The notes under the pieces: generated by a model | Databases searched by the model: none | Told to the model about the DNA's origin: nothing | Seen by the model: the letters and a program-made list of their open reading frames with translations, nothing else | Program-made: the position numbers and the translations under genes | In this document: in pieces, positions 43,153 to 52,576 of the stretch | Layout of the letters: every line of letters begins with the position of its first letter | Position numbering within the stretch: position 1 is the stretch's first letter | Assembly (NCBI GenBank): GCA_013166775.1 | Contig: JABLTJ010000022.1 | Location: 1 to 56,439, forward strand | Direction: 5' to 3' | Length of the DNA: 56,439 nt | DNA from: Promethearchaeati archaeon | GTDB taxonomy: Archaea; Asgardarchaeota; Heimdallarchaeia; Heimdallarchaeales; Heimdallarchaeaceae

Positions 43153-44512
43153 TCTGTTTCACTTCATCAGTTTTTTCCTTTTTCTTTTCATCATCCTTTT
43201 GTTTCTTATTATGGAACCGCTTGTATACTTGTCTTGAATAGTTAACCATATGGTTCACTCTATTACCACCCATCCTCCACCCCGTGAGTAGATTAAAATA
43301 ACGAGCACATGCTGTTTGAAATTTCTGATTGATTATAAGCCTTGAAATATCTTCAATAGCTTTTTCTACTACCTCTGCGTTTCTATCAGCTAAACCAACT
43401 CTAATATCCTCAGAGAGATCTTCCAATTTTTTATGTGCCCAGTAACAGAAATATCCATCTATACATGTTTTACAACTTGGTGGAGAATAATCTATTCCTC
43501 CCCCCGCTTTTCCATAAATATGTCTTATTTGATATCCCACTCTATTTACAAATTCATCAAAAGACATCCCGACATTGTCTACGGAATTTCGATACCAAAA
43601 AGCATATTGTTCTTCTATACTCATACCAACTCTCTTGAGATATGTTCCAAGTTGCCAATTTTCAACATGAGAGAGATGACCTTTGGCTTGTAAAACGGAA
43701 ATTAAATCTCGTATACATGGAGGAAAAGTTTCAGGCTTAGTGAATATTTCTTCTCCTGCTTCTATACCTAATCTTGATAAATCTCCAGATAAACGAGCAG
43801 ATCTTGCGATTTCGTCTATTTTATCTTTTATTGGTTTGACAGTAGCTTCCAAGCTAGAATCTTTCTCTATTATCATCTTTGATTTCTCAATTATCTCTTT
43901 CAGATTCTTCTCAAATTCTCTTTTCACTGCGAGTCTAATATCAGCTAATCTAACAATTGCCCATCCTTGATACAGTAATACTTTCTTAGCGGAAACAACT
44001 GATGGTATTTTGAAGAATTTAATTGCTACTCTCTTATCCAAATCTTTTACTTTTCCTCCGAATTTACTACTGGAATATTTCTTTTTCTTAGGAGGAACAT
44101 CTGCTAGATTGAATTTTCTGTAGATATCTATTCTGAAAAAAGCATCAATCTCATCCATGGTTTTAACATTATCTTCTCCATAGAGATCCATTAAGACATG
44201 AATTTTTTCATCAAAAATACTACTGCTAACAAATCTAAATTCAAACAAATCACCCTCAACTTCTACTAACCAAGAAGTTAATCTTGGATCTTTTGCAACC
44301 GCTAATCTTAGAAAGAAATGCCCACCAATTTCCTGAACTTTTGTATCGTTCCACTCTTCGTTAGACATCCAAGTTGGTTTCTGAATAATCCATAGATCTT
44401 CAGATAGAAATCTCTCTAACCTAGTATCAGCATACTTGTACCAACTATTTACATCTATAGTGATATCACCTGGATCTTTCAAAATATACCAATCTGGAAG
44501 TGCAACAGACAT
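43145..44512 (-). CDS. priL: DNA primase large subunit PriL
   Basis: PriL is the non-catalytic subunit with a 4Fe-4S cluster that helps initiate primers. The 455 residues have a helical N-terminus (WYKYADTRLERFLSEDLW), a central coiled part, and the C-terminal Fe-S domain. Its four Cys are in FPPCIRDL (about 269), CKTC and GYFCYW (about 350), and FQTACARYFN (about 405). A Lys/Glu tail ends the protein. It lies 28 bases downstream of the Y-family polymerase gene on the same strand, so translesion synthesis and priming are expressed together. Confidence 0.93.
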   Translation of the reverse strand: MSVALPDWYILKDPGDITIDVNSWYKYADTRLERFLSEDLWIIQKPTWMSNEEWNDTKVQEIGGHFFLRLAVAKDPRLTSWLVEVEGDLFEFRFVSSSIFDEKIHVLMDLYGEDNVKTMDEIDAFFRIDIYRKFNLADVPPKKKKYSSSKFGGKVKDLDKRVAIKFFKIPSVVSAKKVLLYQGWAIVRLADIRLAVKREFEKNLKEIIEKSKMIIEKDSSLEATVKPIKDKIDEIARSARLSGDLSRLGIEAGEEIFTKPETFPPCIRDLISVLQAKGHLSHVENWQLGTYLKRVGMSIEEQYAFWYRNSVDNVGMSFDEFVNRVGYQIRHIYGKAGGGIDYSPPSCKTCIDGYFCYWAHKKLEDLSEDIRVGLADRNAEVVEKAIEDISRLIINQKFQTACARYFNLLTGWRMGGNRVNHMVNYSRQVYKRFHNKKQKDDEKKKEKTDEVKQNE

Positions 44513-44540
44513 AGGATTTTCCTTTGTTTCTTTTAAACAC

Positions 44541-45683
44541 TTAATCTGTCTTATTAAAAAATTGTGTTAACGTTTTTTGATTATCATCAATTTTAATCAT
44601 ATTAGAGATTTTTACACCAACTAATCGGATGTTATCAGGAGATTTATCAGAAAATTCTTCTAATAATATGGATACAACTTCTCTCACTTGCTTTTCTGAA
44701 TTAGCATAACATTGCAGAGAATAACTTCTTGTATAAGTATCAAAATTCTGAAATCTGATTTTTAAAGTAACAGTCCGAAAATTCATTTTTTTCTCTTTAG
44801 CTTTTGTAACTATAGTCTGAATGGAGGAATCTAGACTAACCCATATGTCCTTCCAATTAGAATAAGAATGAAAGAATGTTCTTTCTTCACTAATGGATTT
44901 TCTCTCTCTACTAACGAATTTTCCTTCAGTTTTTTCTGTGTTATATCCATTAACCAATTTCCAAGTTTTCAAACCATATTTACCGAATTTCTGATAAACA
45001 AGCTGATGTGGTAATTTCGCCAAATCTCCACAAGTATTTACACCATTTCTTATGAAGATCTCCTTGCTCTTTTTTCCAACCCCAGGAATTGCAGTAATAT
45101 CTAAAGGTGCAAGAAAGTCAGATATTTCCAAAGGTTTCAATACTACAAGTCCATCTGGTTTATCAGTTTCACTTGCTATTTTTGCTAATATTTTGTTAGG
45201 AGCAATTCCTACTGAACAAGTCAATTTCTCACTCGCGTATACATCATCTTTCAGTTCCATTGCTAGTTTTCTAGCTTCCTCATAATCAGATACAACATCT
45301 GTCAAATCTAGATGTGCTTCATCATTGCCTGCAACTTTCATTACATCAGAATAGTGCTTTAATATACCCATAATATTATTGGAAACTTTAGTATAGAGAC
45401 TGTAAGTCCCTCTAACCATAACAAGATGTGGGCATAATTTAACAGCTTGAGAAACAGGCATTCCTGAATGAACACCAAATTTTCTAGCTTCATATGAACA
45501 TGTACTGACCACTCCTCTCTTTGTTTTAGGATTTCCACCTACAATAAGTGGCTTTCCAGCTAATGAAGGATTTTCTCTGATTTCCACTGATGCAAAAAAA
45601 GCATCTAAATCCATATAGAGAATTATGGAATCAAATGATTGCTCTTTTTCAGAGAAATAAGTTGCTTGGTTGGCGAGGGCCAT
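44541..45683 (-). CDS. dinB: Y-family DNA polymerase IV (Dpo4/DinB)
   Basis: The 380 residues carry the Y-family signatures: ILYMDLDAFFASVE (catalytic Asp, about 25), YEARKFGVHSGMP (finger domain, about 64), and the second acidic site NDEAHLDLTDV (about 118). A helix-hairpin-helix (ITAIPGVGKKSKEIF) near 205 and a little-finger domain with RTVTLKIRF follow. The C-terminal end TLTQFF is a PIP-box-like QxxhxxFF motif (KTLTQFF), so it should bind PCNA. The enzyme bypasses DNA lesions. It is first in the dinB-priL-priS string. Confidence 0.95.
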   Translation of the reverse strand: MALANQATYFSEKEQSFDSIILYMDLDAFFASVEIRENPSLAGKPLIVGGNPKTKRGVVSTCSYEARKFGVHSGMPVSQAVKLCPHLVMVRGTYSLYTKVSNNIMGILKHYSDVMKVAGNDEAHLDLTDVVSDYEEARKLAMELKDDVYASEKLTCSVGIAPNKILAKIASETDKPDGLVVLKPLEISDFLAPLDITAIPGVGKKSKEIFIRNGVNTCGDLAKLPHQLVYQKFGKYGLKTWKLVNGYNTEKTEGKFVSRERKSISEERTFFHSYSNWKDIWVSLDSSIQTIVTKAKEKKMNFRTVTLKIRFQNFDTYTRSYSLQCYANSEKQVREVVSILLEEFSDKSPDNIRLVGVKISNMIKIDDNQKTLTQFFNKTD

Positions 45684-45740
45684 GTCATGAGAAAATGGTT
45701 ATTTTAATATATAAACCCAAAAAAATAAAAAAAAGAGATA

Positions 45741-47762
45741 TTATCTCTGTATTTTTCTTTTTAGAAATAGAACAGCAAGTGCTGCAACAGCTATTATTGG
45801 TAGAACTAGAAATGTTGTAAATTCAGGTCCTACTGGTGCAACCAATCCTGGAGTTGGATTGTCTATAGTAAAATCTGCATTACAATCATCTGAATCTTCG
45901 TTAGGTGGACTGCGTTGTAATGTCTCATCTTCCCCTGTTGAACTTCCTGACCAACTAACTACTCCTGATACCGATCCTGATCCCCATGCGACAGCATCTT
46001 TTATACTGTCATCTGGATCTTTGAGTATGGTTTCATCTCCAGTGTTTGCCAAGGCTATATCCCCTAATCCATAATCAGCAGCTGATACGGTGATACCTAA
46101 TGCTGCCATCTCACTTACATAAGCTGCACTGCTTTGAGCAAAAACCAATACCTCATTAGCATTAATTTGAGCATCCTCAGGTACCGTATAAGTTCCTTCA
46201 TTATCCGTCAATGTCCAGCCTTCTATTGCTAAAGCAAAACTAAAGTCGTTGAAGATTTCAACAAATTCACCATCAGGTTCAGTGTCAGCATCATATCTTA
46301 CTTCCGTTATAAGAAGCTTCCAATCTACTGTATTCACAATGTTAATGTTTTTCTCTATCTCTATTGGTGATCCTACTGTAGGAGTTCCTATTACCTTCAC
46401 TGTATGAATTCCATCTGTATAAGTGGAAGTATCTACTGTGTAACCAACAAGTCCTGAAGGACTCGCCCATGTATGAACTGAAACTGAATCTATTAGCAAT
46501 TCACCAGAAGTATATGAATTAATGGAAAATGATGCTTGGAAGTTAAAATTACCATCAGCGATACCTCCTGCTTTTGGTGAAACAAGATCCACAGGTTTTG
46601 CAAAACCAATTGGAGTTTCACTAACAGCCCAATCCTCATCGAAGACATCTTTGTAGTAAGCTGCAATATTAGAATTCTTTACAATTGCTCCAGATTCTCT
46701 ATTATAATCTACCGAGTTGTTTGACCAGTTAATACTTGAAATTTGTACAGTTTCACCATCAACTAAAACATACTTATTATGATTATGTCCCAAACCTTTG
46801 AAGAACTTAACCTGTATGCCGTGATTTATGAGAGTTTCAGTAACATTTTCATTTGCTACTCCTGGTTCTGGAATTAAGACTCTTACTGCAACACCTCTTA
46901 GTGCAGCATCTAATACATCATCTACCAAATCACAGTCAAATTTCATATACTGTAATTCAAGATCTATAGAAGTTGTAGCAGCATCAATGATTCCAGAGAG
47001 TAGTTCATAACTGTTATCTGGTGCAAAAATAGGTGTAACTTCTGTATATTCATTAAAAGTCGATATTGATGAAACTGGAGTGTAAGTGCCTGTTGTTTCA
47101 TTAGCTTGTAAACTACCACCACCAGAACCAAGTACATATGGAGTTGAGATTAGCCCATCAGCAATGAACACATTTTCAAAATATGTTGCAATACCTGCAT
47201 GATTGAATAGAAAACCCATCTCTCTATTTGTTCTAGCACCTGAATATTGAGGAATACTTGAAGGCGCCCAATTTCCTGAATAAACAAAAGTTTCCAATCC
47301 ATCAATTATCCAGAATTTTGCATGAGTAAAAACAAATTCTGTTCCATTAGTCCAATAAACATCAATACCTGCATCTTTCAATCTATATGCAGCTTCTTCT
47401 GTGTAATCCTCTTCATAGGGGTTTACTCTGTCATCTGACAGCTGAACTATAACTTGCACTCCTCTCTCATGAGCTTTAATTAAAGCATTAACAAGAGGTT
47501 CACTAGAAAGTGTGTATACTTCAAGATGAATTGATGTTTGAGCATGTTTTAACGCTTTATAAATTACATCGTAAGCATAATCAGGTCCTACAATTGTAGT
47601 AACGTTTATTGTACCAGTAAATGTTTGTGTTGTGATAACTTCTGTCGAAATTTCAGAACTATCTTGAGACAAAATTAATCCATTTGTTGTGTAAGGTGTT
47701 TTTATTGTTGTAAATAATAACGTCGTTATGATTAGAATATTGACAAAATCTTTCTTGTTCAT
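45741..47762 (-). CDS. Exported phospholipase D-like protein with lamin-tail domain and C-terminal anchor
   Basis: The start at ATG 47762 places a TATA box 28 bases upstream; the frame continues to 47783, but that ATG lies within the promoter. A signal-like N-terminus (VNILIITTLLFTTIKTP) precedes two PLD half-domains, with HKD motifs HAKFWIID (about 150) and HNKYVLVD (about 340). A beta-sandwich follows, then a lamin-tail-like domain with LITEVRYDADTEPDGEFVEIFN and WTLTDNEGTYTV (about 500-620). The end has PVGPEFTTFLVLPIIAVAALAV and KRK, a membrane or archaeosortase-type anchor. It probably cleaves phosphodiesters (lipid or nucleic acid) at the cell surface. The substrate is unknown. Confidence 0.85.
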   Translation of the reverse strand: MNKKDFVNILIITTLLFTTIKTPYTTNGLILSQDSSEISTEVITTQTFTGTINVTTIVGPDYAYDVIYKALKHAQTSIHLEVYTLSSEPLVNALIKAHERGVQVIVQLSDDRVNPYEEDYTEEAAYRLKDAGIDVYWTNGTEFVFTHAKFWIIDGLETFVYSGNWAPSSIPQYSGARTNREMGFLFNHAGIATYFENVFIADGLISTPYVLGSGGGSLQANETTGTYTPVSSISTFNEYTEVTPIFAPDNSYELLSGIIDAATTSIDLELQYMKFDCDLVDDVLDAALRGVAVRVLIPEPGVANENVTETLINHGIQVKFFKGLGHNHNKYVLVDGETVQISSINWSNNSVDYNRESGAIVKNSNIAAYYKDVFDEDWAVSETPIGFAKPVDLVSPKAGGIADGNFNFQASFSINSYTSGELLIDSVSVHTWASPSGLVGYTVDTSTYTDGIHTVKVIGTPTVGSPIEIEKNINIVNTVDWKLLITEVRYDADTEPDGEFVEIFNDFSFALAIEGWTLTDNEGTYTVPEDAQINANEVLVFAQSSAAYVSEMAALGITVSAADYGLGDIALANTGDETILKDPDDSIKDAVAWGSGSVSGVVSWSGSSTGEDETLQRSPPNEDSDDCNADFTIDNPTPGLVAPVGPEFTTFLVLPIIAVAALAVLFLKRKIQR

Positions 47763-47783
47763 AAGTATACATAGAAATTTCAC

Positions 47784-47796
47784 TTTTTAAATATCT
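47784..47796 (-). promoter_or_regulatory. TATA box of the PLD-like gene
   Basis: On the minus strand the sequence reads agatatttaaaaa, centred about 28 bases before the ATG ending at 47762. It fixes that ATG as the start. Confidence 0.5.
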
Positions 47797-47829
47797 TACT
47801 ACAAAACAAAAAAATGAGAAAGATAATGG

Positions 47830-48285
47830 TTACGATATATTTTCCAGCAGATTATATGCTTTAACAACTTCAGGGGGGGCAGAAGCATTACTTGCAGCCA
47901 CTTTTATGTACCTGCAATATTGTTCATAATCGCTTTCACTTATTTCCATTATGGCTGTTATATCCTCTATTGTTAGTTCATTCACATTTGGGATTTTTAC
48001 AATTTCTTTTGCAAATACAAGCGGTGTCATCTTTTGAACAATTTTCTTAATTGGTTCTCCCCAGAATTGTTTTAGATAATTAACATCCTCATCTTTAGCT
48101 CCCCAAACCTGTATTCTGTGTCTATATTCCCTTACCTTTTCTACGATTTTTAATTTAGCTTTAACAAAAATGAAGTGTCCTTTCCCTGTATCTTGTTGTT
48201 TTACTGTTGTCCCATATTTTTCTGCAATTTCTTGTAATTGATCAAATATTGCTTCTTTGTTTTCTGGTTCAAAAACGACTTTCAT
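47830..48285 (-). CDS. Small conserved-looking protein of unknown function
   Basis: The 151 residues begin with alternating helices and strands (VVFEPENKEAIFDQLQEIAEKYG, then GHFIFVKAKLKIVEKVREYRH) and continue with a helical second half. There is no signal peptide, membrane span, or Cys motif. Codon use looks like its neighbours. It lies between the helicase and PLD-like genes on the same strand, 59 bases after the helicase. I do not recognise a family. Confidence 0.55.
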   Translation of the reverse strand: MKVVFEPENKEAIFDQLQEIAEKYGTTVKQQDTGKGHFIFVKAKLKIVEKVREYRHRIQVWGAKDEDVNYLKQFWGEPIKKIVQKMTPLVFAKEIVKIPNVNELTIEDITAIMEISESDYEQYCRYIKVAASNASAPPEVVKAYNLLENIS

Positions 48286-48344
48286 AAGATAAATAATGGA
48301 AGCGTATTAAATAATTTATTTGTAGTTCTAATAACACACAATGC

Positions 48345-50453
48345 TTACTTATGGTAATCATAAAAACTTTGCATTTTCTTTTCCAGATTTTCTTCTTCTG
48401 GTTGTACAACTACAATATTTTGCTTCAACCAATTTGGTAAATGCTTCTTATAATAAAATCGTGCAAATCTATAATCCATTAGAACAATGACTCCGAAATC
48501 CTCTAAACTTCTTATGGGTCTTCCTGCTGCTTGTGAAGCTCTAGTAAGTGCTGGTAGATTGTATCCATACTCTCTACCTTTCGTTGGAAATTGGTCTTCT
48601 AGGTATTCAATTGTTGCATCCAATGATGGACTAGGTTTTGCATAAGGAATGCCTATGATTATTACGCTCTGCATCTCTTCCGCAGGATAATCACTACCTT
48701 CTGAAGATCTACCACCGAGAACAGAAATAAGGACTCCTCCTGAATTTCTAGCTTCATCTTTAAAATTGTCAACCAAATCATCAGTATCAAACGAGGACAT
48801 CCCTCTTCGAGCAATATAAACTGGTCTTGCTATTCTGTTCTCTAGTCCATGTTTCAATAATCCATCCATAATAGTATAGCTTGCACAGAACACACCTACA
48901 TTTTTAGGGGTGTTCTCAATAACAGTTGCAATTGCATCTACTATTTTTAGGTAGTTTGCGGGAATTCTATCCTCTAGTTTTGAGGAAACTTTATCGACCA
49001 CAACAGTCAAATGATTTTCTTTTTTGTATGGTGATGGCAAATCAAGACTCACAATTTTGTTCTTCTCTAAACCTATTATTTCAGAATAGGCATTGATAGG
49101 CTCCAAAGTTCCAGATAATGACACTGAAGCATATACTTTATCATAAATTTCTTTTGTGATGTTTCTTGCATCGAGAGAGAGAACAATTAGTTTTGGAATT
49201 GGATTCCCTCCTCGTGACTGGACTTTGGTTATAAAATGTGCATAATCGTCTCTTGTCTTTGTGTTATATAACAATGCTAATGATCGTGCAACAGATGAAA
49301 TATAGGAAAAGGGAGCCTTGTTTTGCTGAATGAGATTTTTCTTAGCTAATTCTCCCATCTTATTTAAGGTTTTAATTAAATCTTCATCTATTTTATTCTG
49401 TGCTCTTTTTTCAACAATAGCTAGAAATTTAGTAGCCTCTATTCTCTTCTCTTCATCTACTTTTAGGTTCTTAGTTTCGATATTGAGAACATGAGAAAGA
49501 GCTTCTAGAGTATCATAAATCTCTCCCATCCTATGTTTTATAGCTTCTTTTTCTGCACTTTCGACAGTATAACTGGATAATGTTGAACTACTTACATCAA
49601 TTGCAGTTGAAGGAAGATTATGTGCTTCATCAACTATTAAAATGACATCCTTTAATTCCTTCTCCAAACTGTTGAAAAAGGTGGTTTGAATGTGAGGATT
49701 AAACACATATTGATAACTACATGCAACGACATCTGCTTTTGGAAGAAGATCGTATGTTATCTCAAAAGGACATACTTCAAGAGACTTACCAATATCTAGC
49801 AGTTCTTGACCATCGATAACTTGTTTCTTTGTAATCTCCTCCAATTTAATCTGGACATTCTTGTTTGCTAATCGATTGAAATATTTGCACTTTCCACCTT
49901 CTTTTAAGTATCTACAGATGTCTGAAGCATTTCCTGCATCTACTGCAAATTTCTGAACTATAGGGTGAAGACATATCTCTTTCCTTCCCCTCAAAGCTAT
50001 TCCAGTTACAGGTTTCAGCTGTTTAATCATCTTGAGCTCTGAGATCACTCTGCCCATTTGTTGGTGAGTTCTGCAACTATAAACTATGGTTTTCTTTTTA
50101 TTTTTACTTTCAAGAAGCAGTGCAGCAAGAACAGCAATAGTTTTGCCAACACCATTTGCTGCTTGAATTATGAAATGAGGTTTTTTATTTATTTTTGTGA
50201 AAATTGCTTCACTAATTTCTCTTTGTAAAGGTCTAATTTCTAAATAAGGGAAAAAATCTTCCCAATTCCCTTTGGATGGTTGGTTCTTAATCTGTACTTC
50301 TTCTTTTTCCAATTTAGAACTAATTTGTTTATTAGGTAGTCTCTCTCCGCACTTAGTGCATCTAGTACCTAATCGATCAGTAATTAGTATTTTTCCACAA
50401 TCAGAGCAAAAAACATAGGAATCTGAATAGTGATTGTCTTCATTTTCGTTCAT
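48345..50453 (-). CDS. XPD/DinG-like superfamily 2 helicase with N-terminal zinc ribbon
   Basis: The 702 residues carry SF2 helicase motifs: Walker A IIQAANGVGKTIAVLAALLL (about 95), YSCRTHQQMGRV, DEAH in VILIVDEAHNLPSTA (about 275), SLSGTLEP, and QAAGRPIRS (motif VI, about 655). Four Cys of an Fe-S domain are in ICLHP, DICRYL, KCKYF and EVCPFE (about 165-235), as in XPD. In front, residues 13-40 hold a zinc ribbon (CSDCGK to CTKCGE), which is not part of ordinary XPD. XPD opens DNA in repair and in TFIIH. The ribbon may connect it to transcription. It lies in a leftward string with two downstream genes. Confidence 0.9.
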   Translation of the reverse strand: MNENEDNHYSDSYVFCSDCGKILITDRLGTRCTKCGERLPNKQISSKLEKEEVQIKNQPSKGNWEDFFPYLEIRPLQREISEAIFTKINKKPHFIIQAANGVGKTIAVLAALLLESKNKKKTIVYSCRTHQQMGRVISELKMIKQLKPVTGIALRGRKEICLHPIVQKFAVDAGNASDICRYLKEGGKCKYFNRLANKNVQIKLEEITKKQVIDGQELLDIGKSLEVCPFEITYDLLPKADVVACSYQYVFNPHIQTTFFNSLEKELKDVILIVDEAHNLPSTAIDVSSSTLSSYTVESAEKEAIKHRMGEIYDTLEALSHVLNIETKNLKVDEEKRIEATKFLAIVEKRAQNKIDEDLIKTLNKMGELAKKNLIQQNKAPFSYISSVARSLALLYNTKTRDDYAHFITKVQSRGGNPIPKLIVLSLDARNITKEIYDKVYASVSLSGTLEPINAYSEIIGLEKNKIVSLDLPSPYKKENHLTVVVDKVSSKLEDRIPANYLKIVDAIATVIENTPKNVGVFCASYTIMDGLLKHGLENRIARPVYIARRGMSSFDTDDLVDNFKDEARNSGGVLISVLGGRSSEGSDYPAEEMQSVIIIGIPYAKPSPSLDATIEYLEDQFPTKGREYGYNLPALTRASQAAGRPIRSLEDFGVIVLMDYRFARFYYKKHLPNWLKQNIVVVQPEEENLEKKMQSFYDYHK

Positions 50454-50781
50454 AGTTCTTTTCTCAACTCAATTGATAGTAATAAAAAGGTTTGTCAAGG
50501 AGGTAGAAAAAAATATTGAAAGTGAAGAAAGAATAACAGATTTTTTATATCATTTTTGGATTAAAAATACGTTTCATGGATTCATTTATTAATTTCCAAA
50601 GCTTATTATTTCTTTAGACAGCTTTCAACCAGGCTTTCGAAAGAAAACTAGCAAATATTTAAATACAACAGACAGAGAAAAAATATTTCAATAGGGATTA
50701 AGCGGTCTTAGGAACTAGCAATTTAAAAACTAAATCCTTTCATATTTAGGGGTTAAACTAAGTCTGGTTTGGTAAAGCTTA
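50454..50781. other. Gene-free 328-base stretch with tandem promoters
   Basis: This is the only gap longer than 300 bases. It separates the divergent helicase and TPR genes. It holds two promoter-like units: AACTAGCAA followed by tatttaaata (50646-50665) and the same nine-mer followed by tttaaaaac (50713-50730). A perfect palindrome, CTTTCGAAAG, lies at 50634-50643. I see no tRNA or C/D box RNA. Confidence 0.5.
50655..50665 (+). promoter_or_regulatory. TATA box of the TPR gene (distal)
   Basis: The sequence atatttaaata matches the archaeal TATA consensus. Transcription would start near 50687, leaving a leader of about 95 bases before the ATG at 50782. Confidence 0.45.
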
Positions 50782-52557
50782 ATGACTCAAGAAAATAAAA
50801 GAACTATAGATCAAGTGTTGGAAAATACTACCGTCCTATTGGAGACTATAGTTTCTGACGTTATACACTCAACTGAAAAAATATATGGTAGTCACCTACC
50901 TGGGGAGATGGGTCCAAGCTTATTTGATTTTAAAAATGATGATTTTCTTGATGACTTTACCTATAATATTGAAACAATAAAAAACACTTTAGTAAAAAAC
51001 ATATCCTCACTCCCGTATGAGAAATTTGATGAGATATTGATACTCGCAAATCTTTTACTTGAGATTAAGGAATTTGATCTTGCTATAGTTCTTTATGAAA
51101 ATCTCATAAAACAAAAATCTGATAATCATTTTGCATGGGCTAATTTGATGTCAATTTACATTTACAAGAGGGAAAATGAAAAAGCTATGGAGTGTTATTT
51201 ACACTTACCACCAGAATTTATTGGACACTCAACAAATGAGAAAAAGAATCCTGAGAATAATTCCTATAGAATACTTAACATTTCATCAACATATCCTCTA
51301 CATTCCTCCCTGAGGTCATTGGGAGGAAGATTAGAAGAATCAACAGAATTGAAACAACAATATGAGAAGGAATTGAGAGAACTTTATTCCATGAGTGATT
51401 TTGTTAAAGGTCAAGAAGCTTTGGCAAACAATAATTTCGATGAAGCTTTCATTCTTTTTTCAAGTTTATTGCAAGGACAACCAGAGAGTCATCTACTGTT
51501 ATTCTTCACAGGAAAAGCAGCTGCTGAAGGAAAACATTATCTCATAGCTGAAGAAAATTTCAAAAAAGCCATTCAGATAAAAAATGATATACCTGAATAT
51601 TGGAATGAGCTAGCAGAAACCTTCTTTGCTCAGCATAAAAATGAACAAGGAATCAAAGCTCTGAAGACAGCACTTACTCTGGATTCTTCTTGTAAGGAAT
51701 GTTGGGATTTAGCAGGTCGTACTATAAATATATTAGAATCACTTAATGAATACGATTATTTCATTAAACAAATTCAACTTATGCCTTCAGCAGATGCAAT
51801 CCTGAAATTTGTGGGTGGATTAATTTCAAGAAAACGTTTTGAAAATGCATTAGAGGTTCTACAAATTGGTGTATCTAAATTTCCTGAGGAAACAAGGATA
51901 TTAGAACACTTAGCACTTGTTTATGAAAGAATGGGTAAATTCGATGAAGCTATTTCAATCTATGAAGAATTACTTATGGATGGGAAATCAGTTCAAAAAT
52001 ACCTACAGAAAATAACTTCTATATTATCAATTTTACATGACGATAAAAGATTGGTTAGAATACTTAAAATGGTTTCATCTTATCTTCCATGGGATGAAAC
52101 AACTCTGTGGAATAAAATTGGTGACTTATTAATGAGGGCTAAAGATTACTTGGGAGCAAGTGAAGCTTTTAGAAAAGTTGTTTCATTCGATGAAAATGAC
52201 CCAACAATACAATTTAATCTTGCTCTTGCGTACCAAGAATTAAAATTATATAAGAAAGCAGAGGAAACATACAGAAAAGTATTGGAATTAAATCCAAACG
52301 ATCACGCTGCATTAAACAATTTCGGAAACGTTCTGAAGGAACTAAAAAGGTATGATGAAGCTATCGAAGCGTATCAAACAGCAATAGAAATTGAACCCAT
52401 CAAAGCTATTTCTTGGGCTAATCTTGGAATTCTTTATGAAGAATTAAAACTAAAGAATGAGGCAAAAGATTGTTATCAAAAAGCTAAAGATATAGCACTT
52501 AAGAATAAAGATTATAAAACAGCATCTAAGTTTGAAGAATGGGAAAACTCAGTATAA
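50782..52557 (+). CDS. Tetratricopeptide-repeat protein
   Basis: The 591 residues are mostly helix pairs with TPR consensus spacing. Clear units include HYLIAEENFKKAIQIKNDIP (about 253), YKKAEETYRKVLELNPNDHA (about 490), and YDEAIEAYQTAIEIEPIKA (about 525). The first 100 residues are less repeat-like and may form an N-terminal domain. TPR proteins are scaffolds; the partner is unknown. The nuclease-like gene follows 19 bases downstream, so the two may work together. No membrane span is seen. Confidence 0.85.
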   Translation: MTQENKRTIDQVLENTTVLLETIVSDVIHSTEKIYGSHLPGEMGPSLFDFKNDDFLDDFTYNIETIKNTLVKNISSLPYEKFDEILILANLLLEIKEFDLAIVLYENLIKQKSDNHFAWANLMSIYIYKRENEKAMECYLHLPPEFIGHSTNEKKNPENNSYRILNISSTYPLHSSLRSLGGRLEESTELKQQYEKELRELYSMSDFVKGQEALANNNFDEAFILFSSLLQGQPESHLLLFFTGKAAAEGKHYLIAEENFKKAIQIKNDIPEYWNELAETFFAQHKNEQGIKALKTALTLDSSCKECWDLAGRTINILESLNEYDYFIKQIQLMPSADAILKFVGGLISRKRFENALEVLQIGVSKFPEETRILEHLALVYERMGKFDEAISIYEELLMDGKSVQKYLQKITSILSILHDDKRLVRILKMVSSYLPWDETTLWNKIGDLLMRAKDYLGASEAFRKVVSFDENDPTIQFNLALAYQELKLYKKAEETYRKVLELNPNDHAALNNFGNVLKELKRYDEAIEAYQTAIEIEPIKAISWANLGILYEELKLKNEAKDCYQKAKDIALKNKDYKTASKFEEWENSV

Positions 52558-52576
52558 TCGTTGATTCTGTGATAGA

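Noticed and set aside
50454..50781. A tRNA or origin of replication in the long gap
   Set aside because: No cloverleaf or T-loop signature and no set of origin-type repeats could be seen; only promoter-like elements and one short palindrome.
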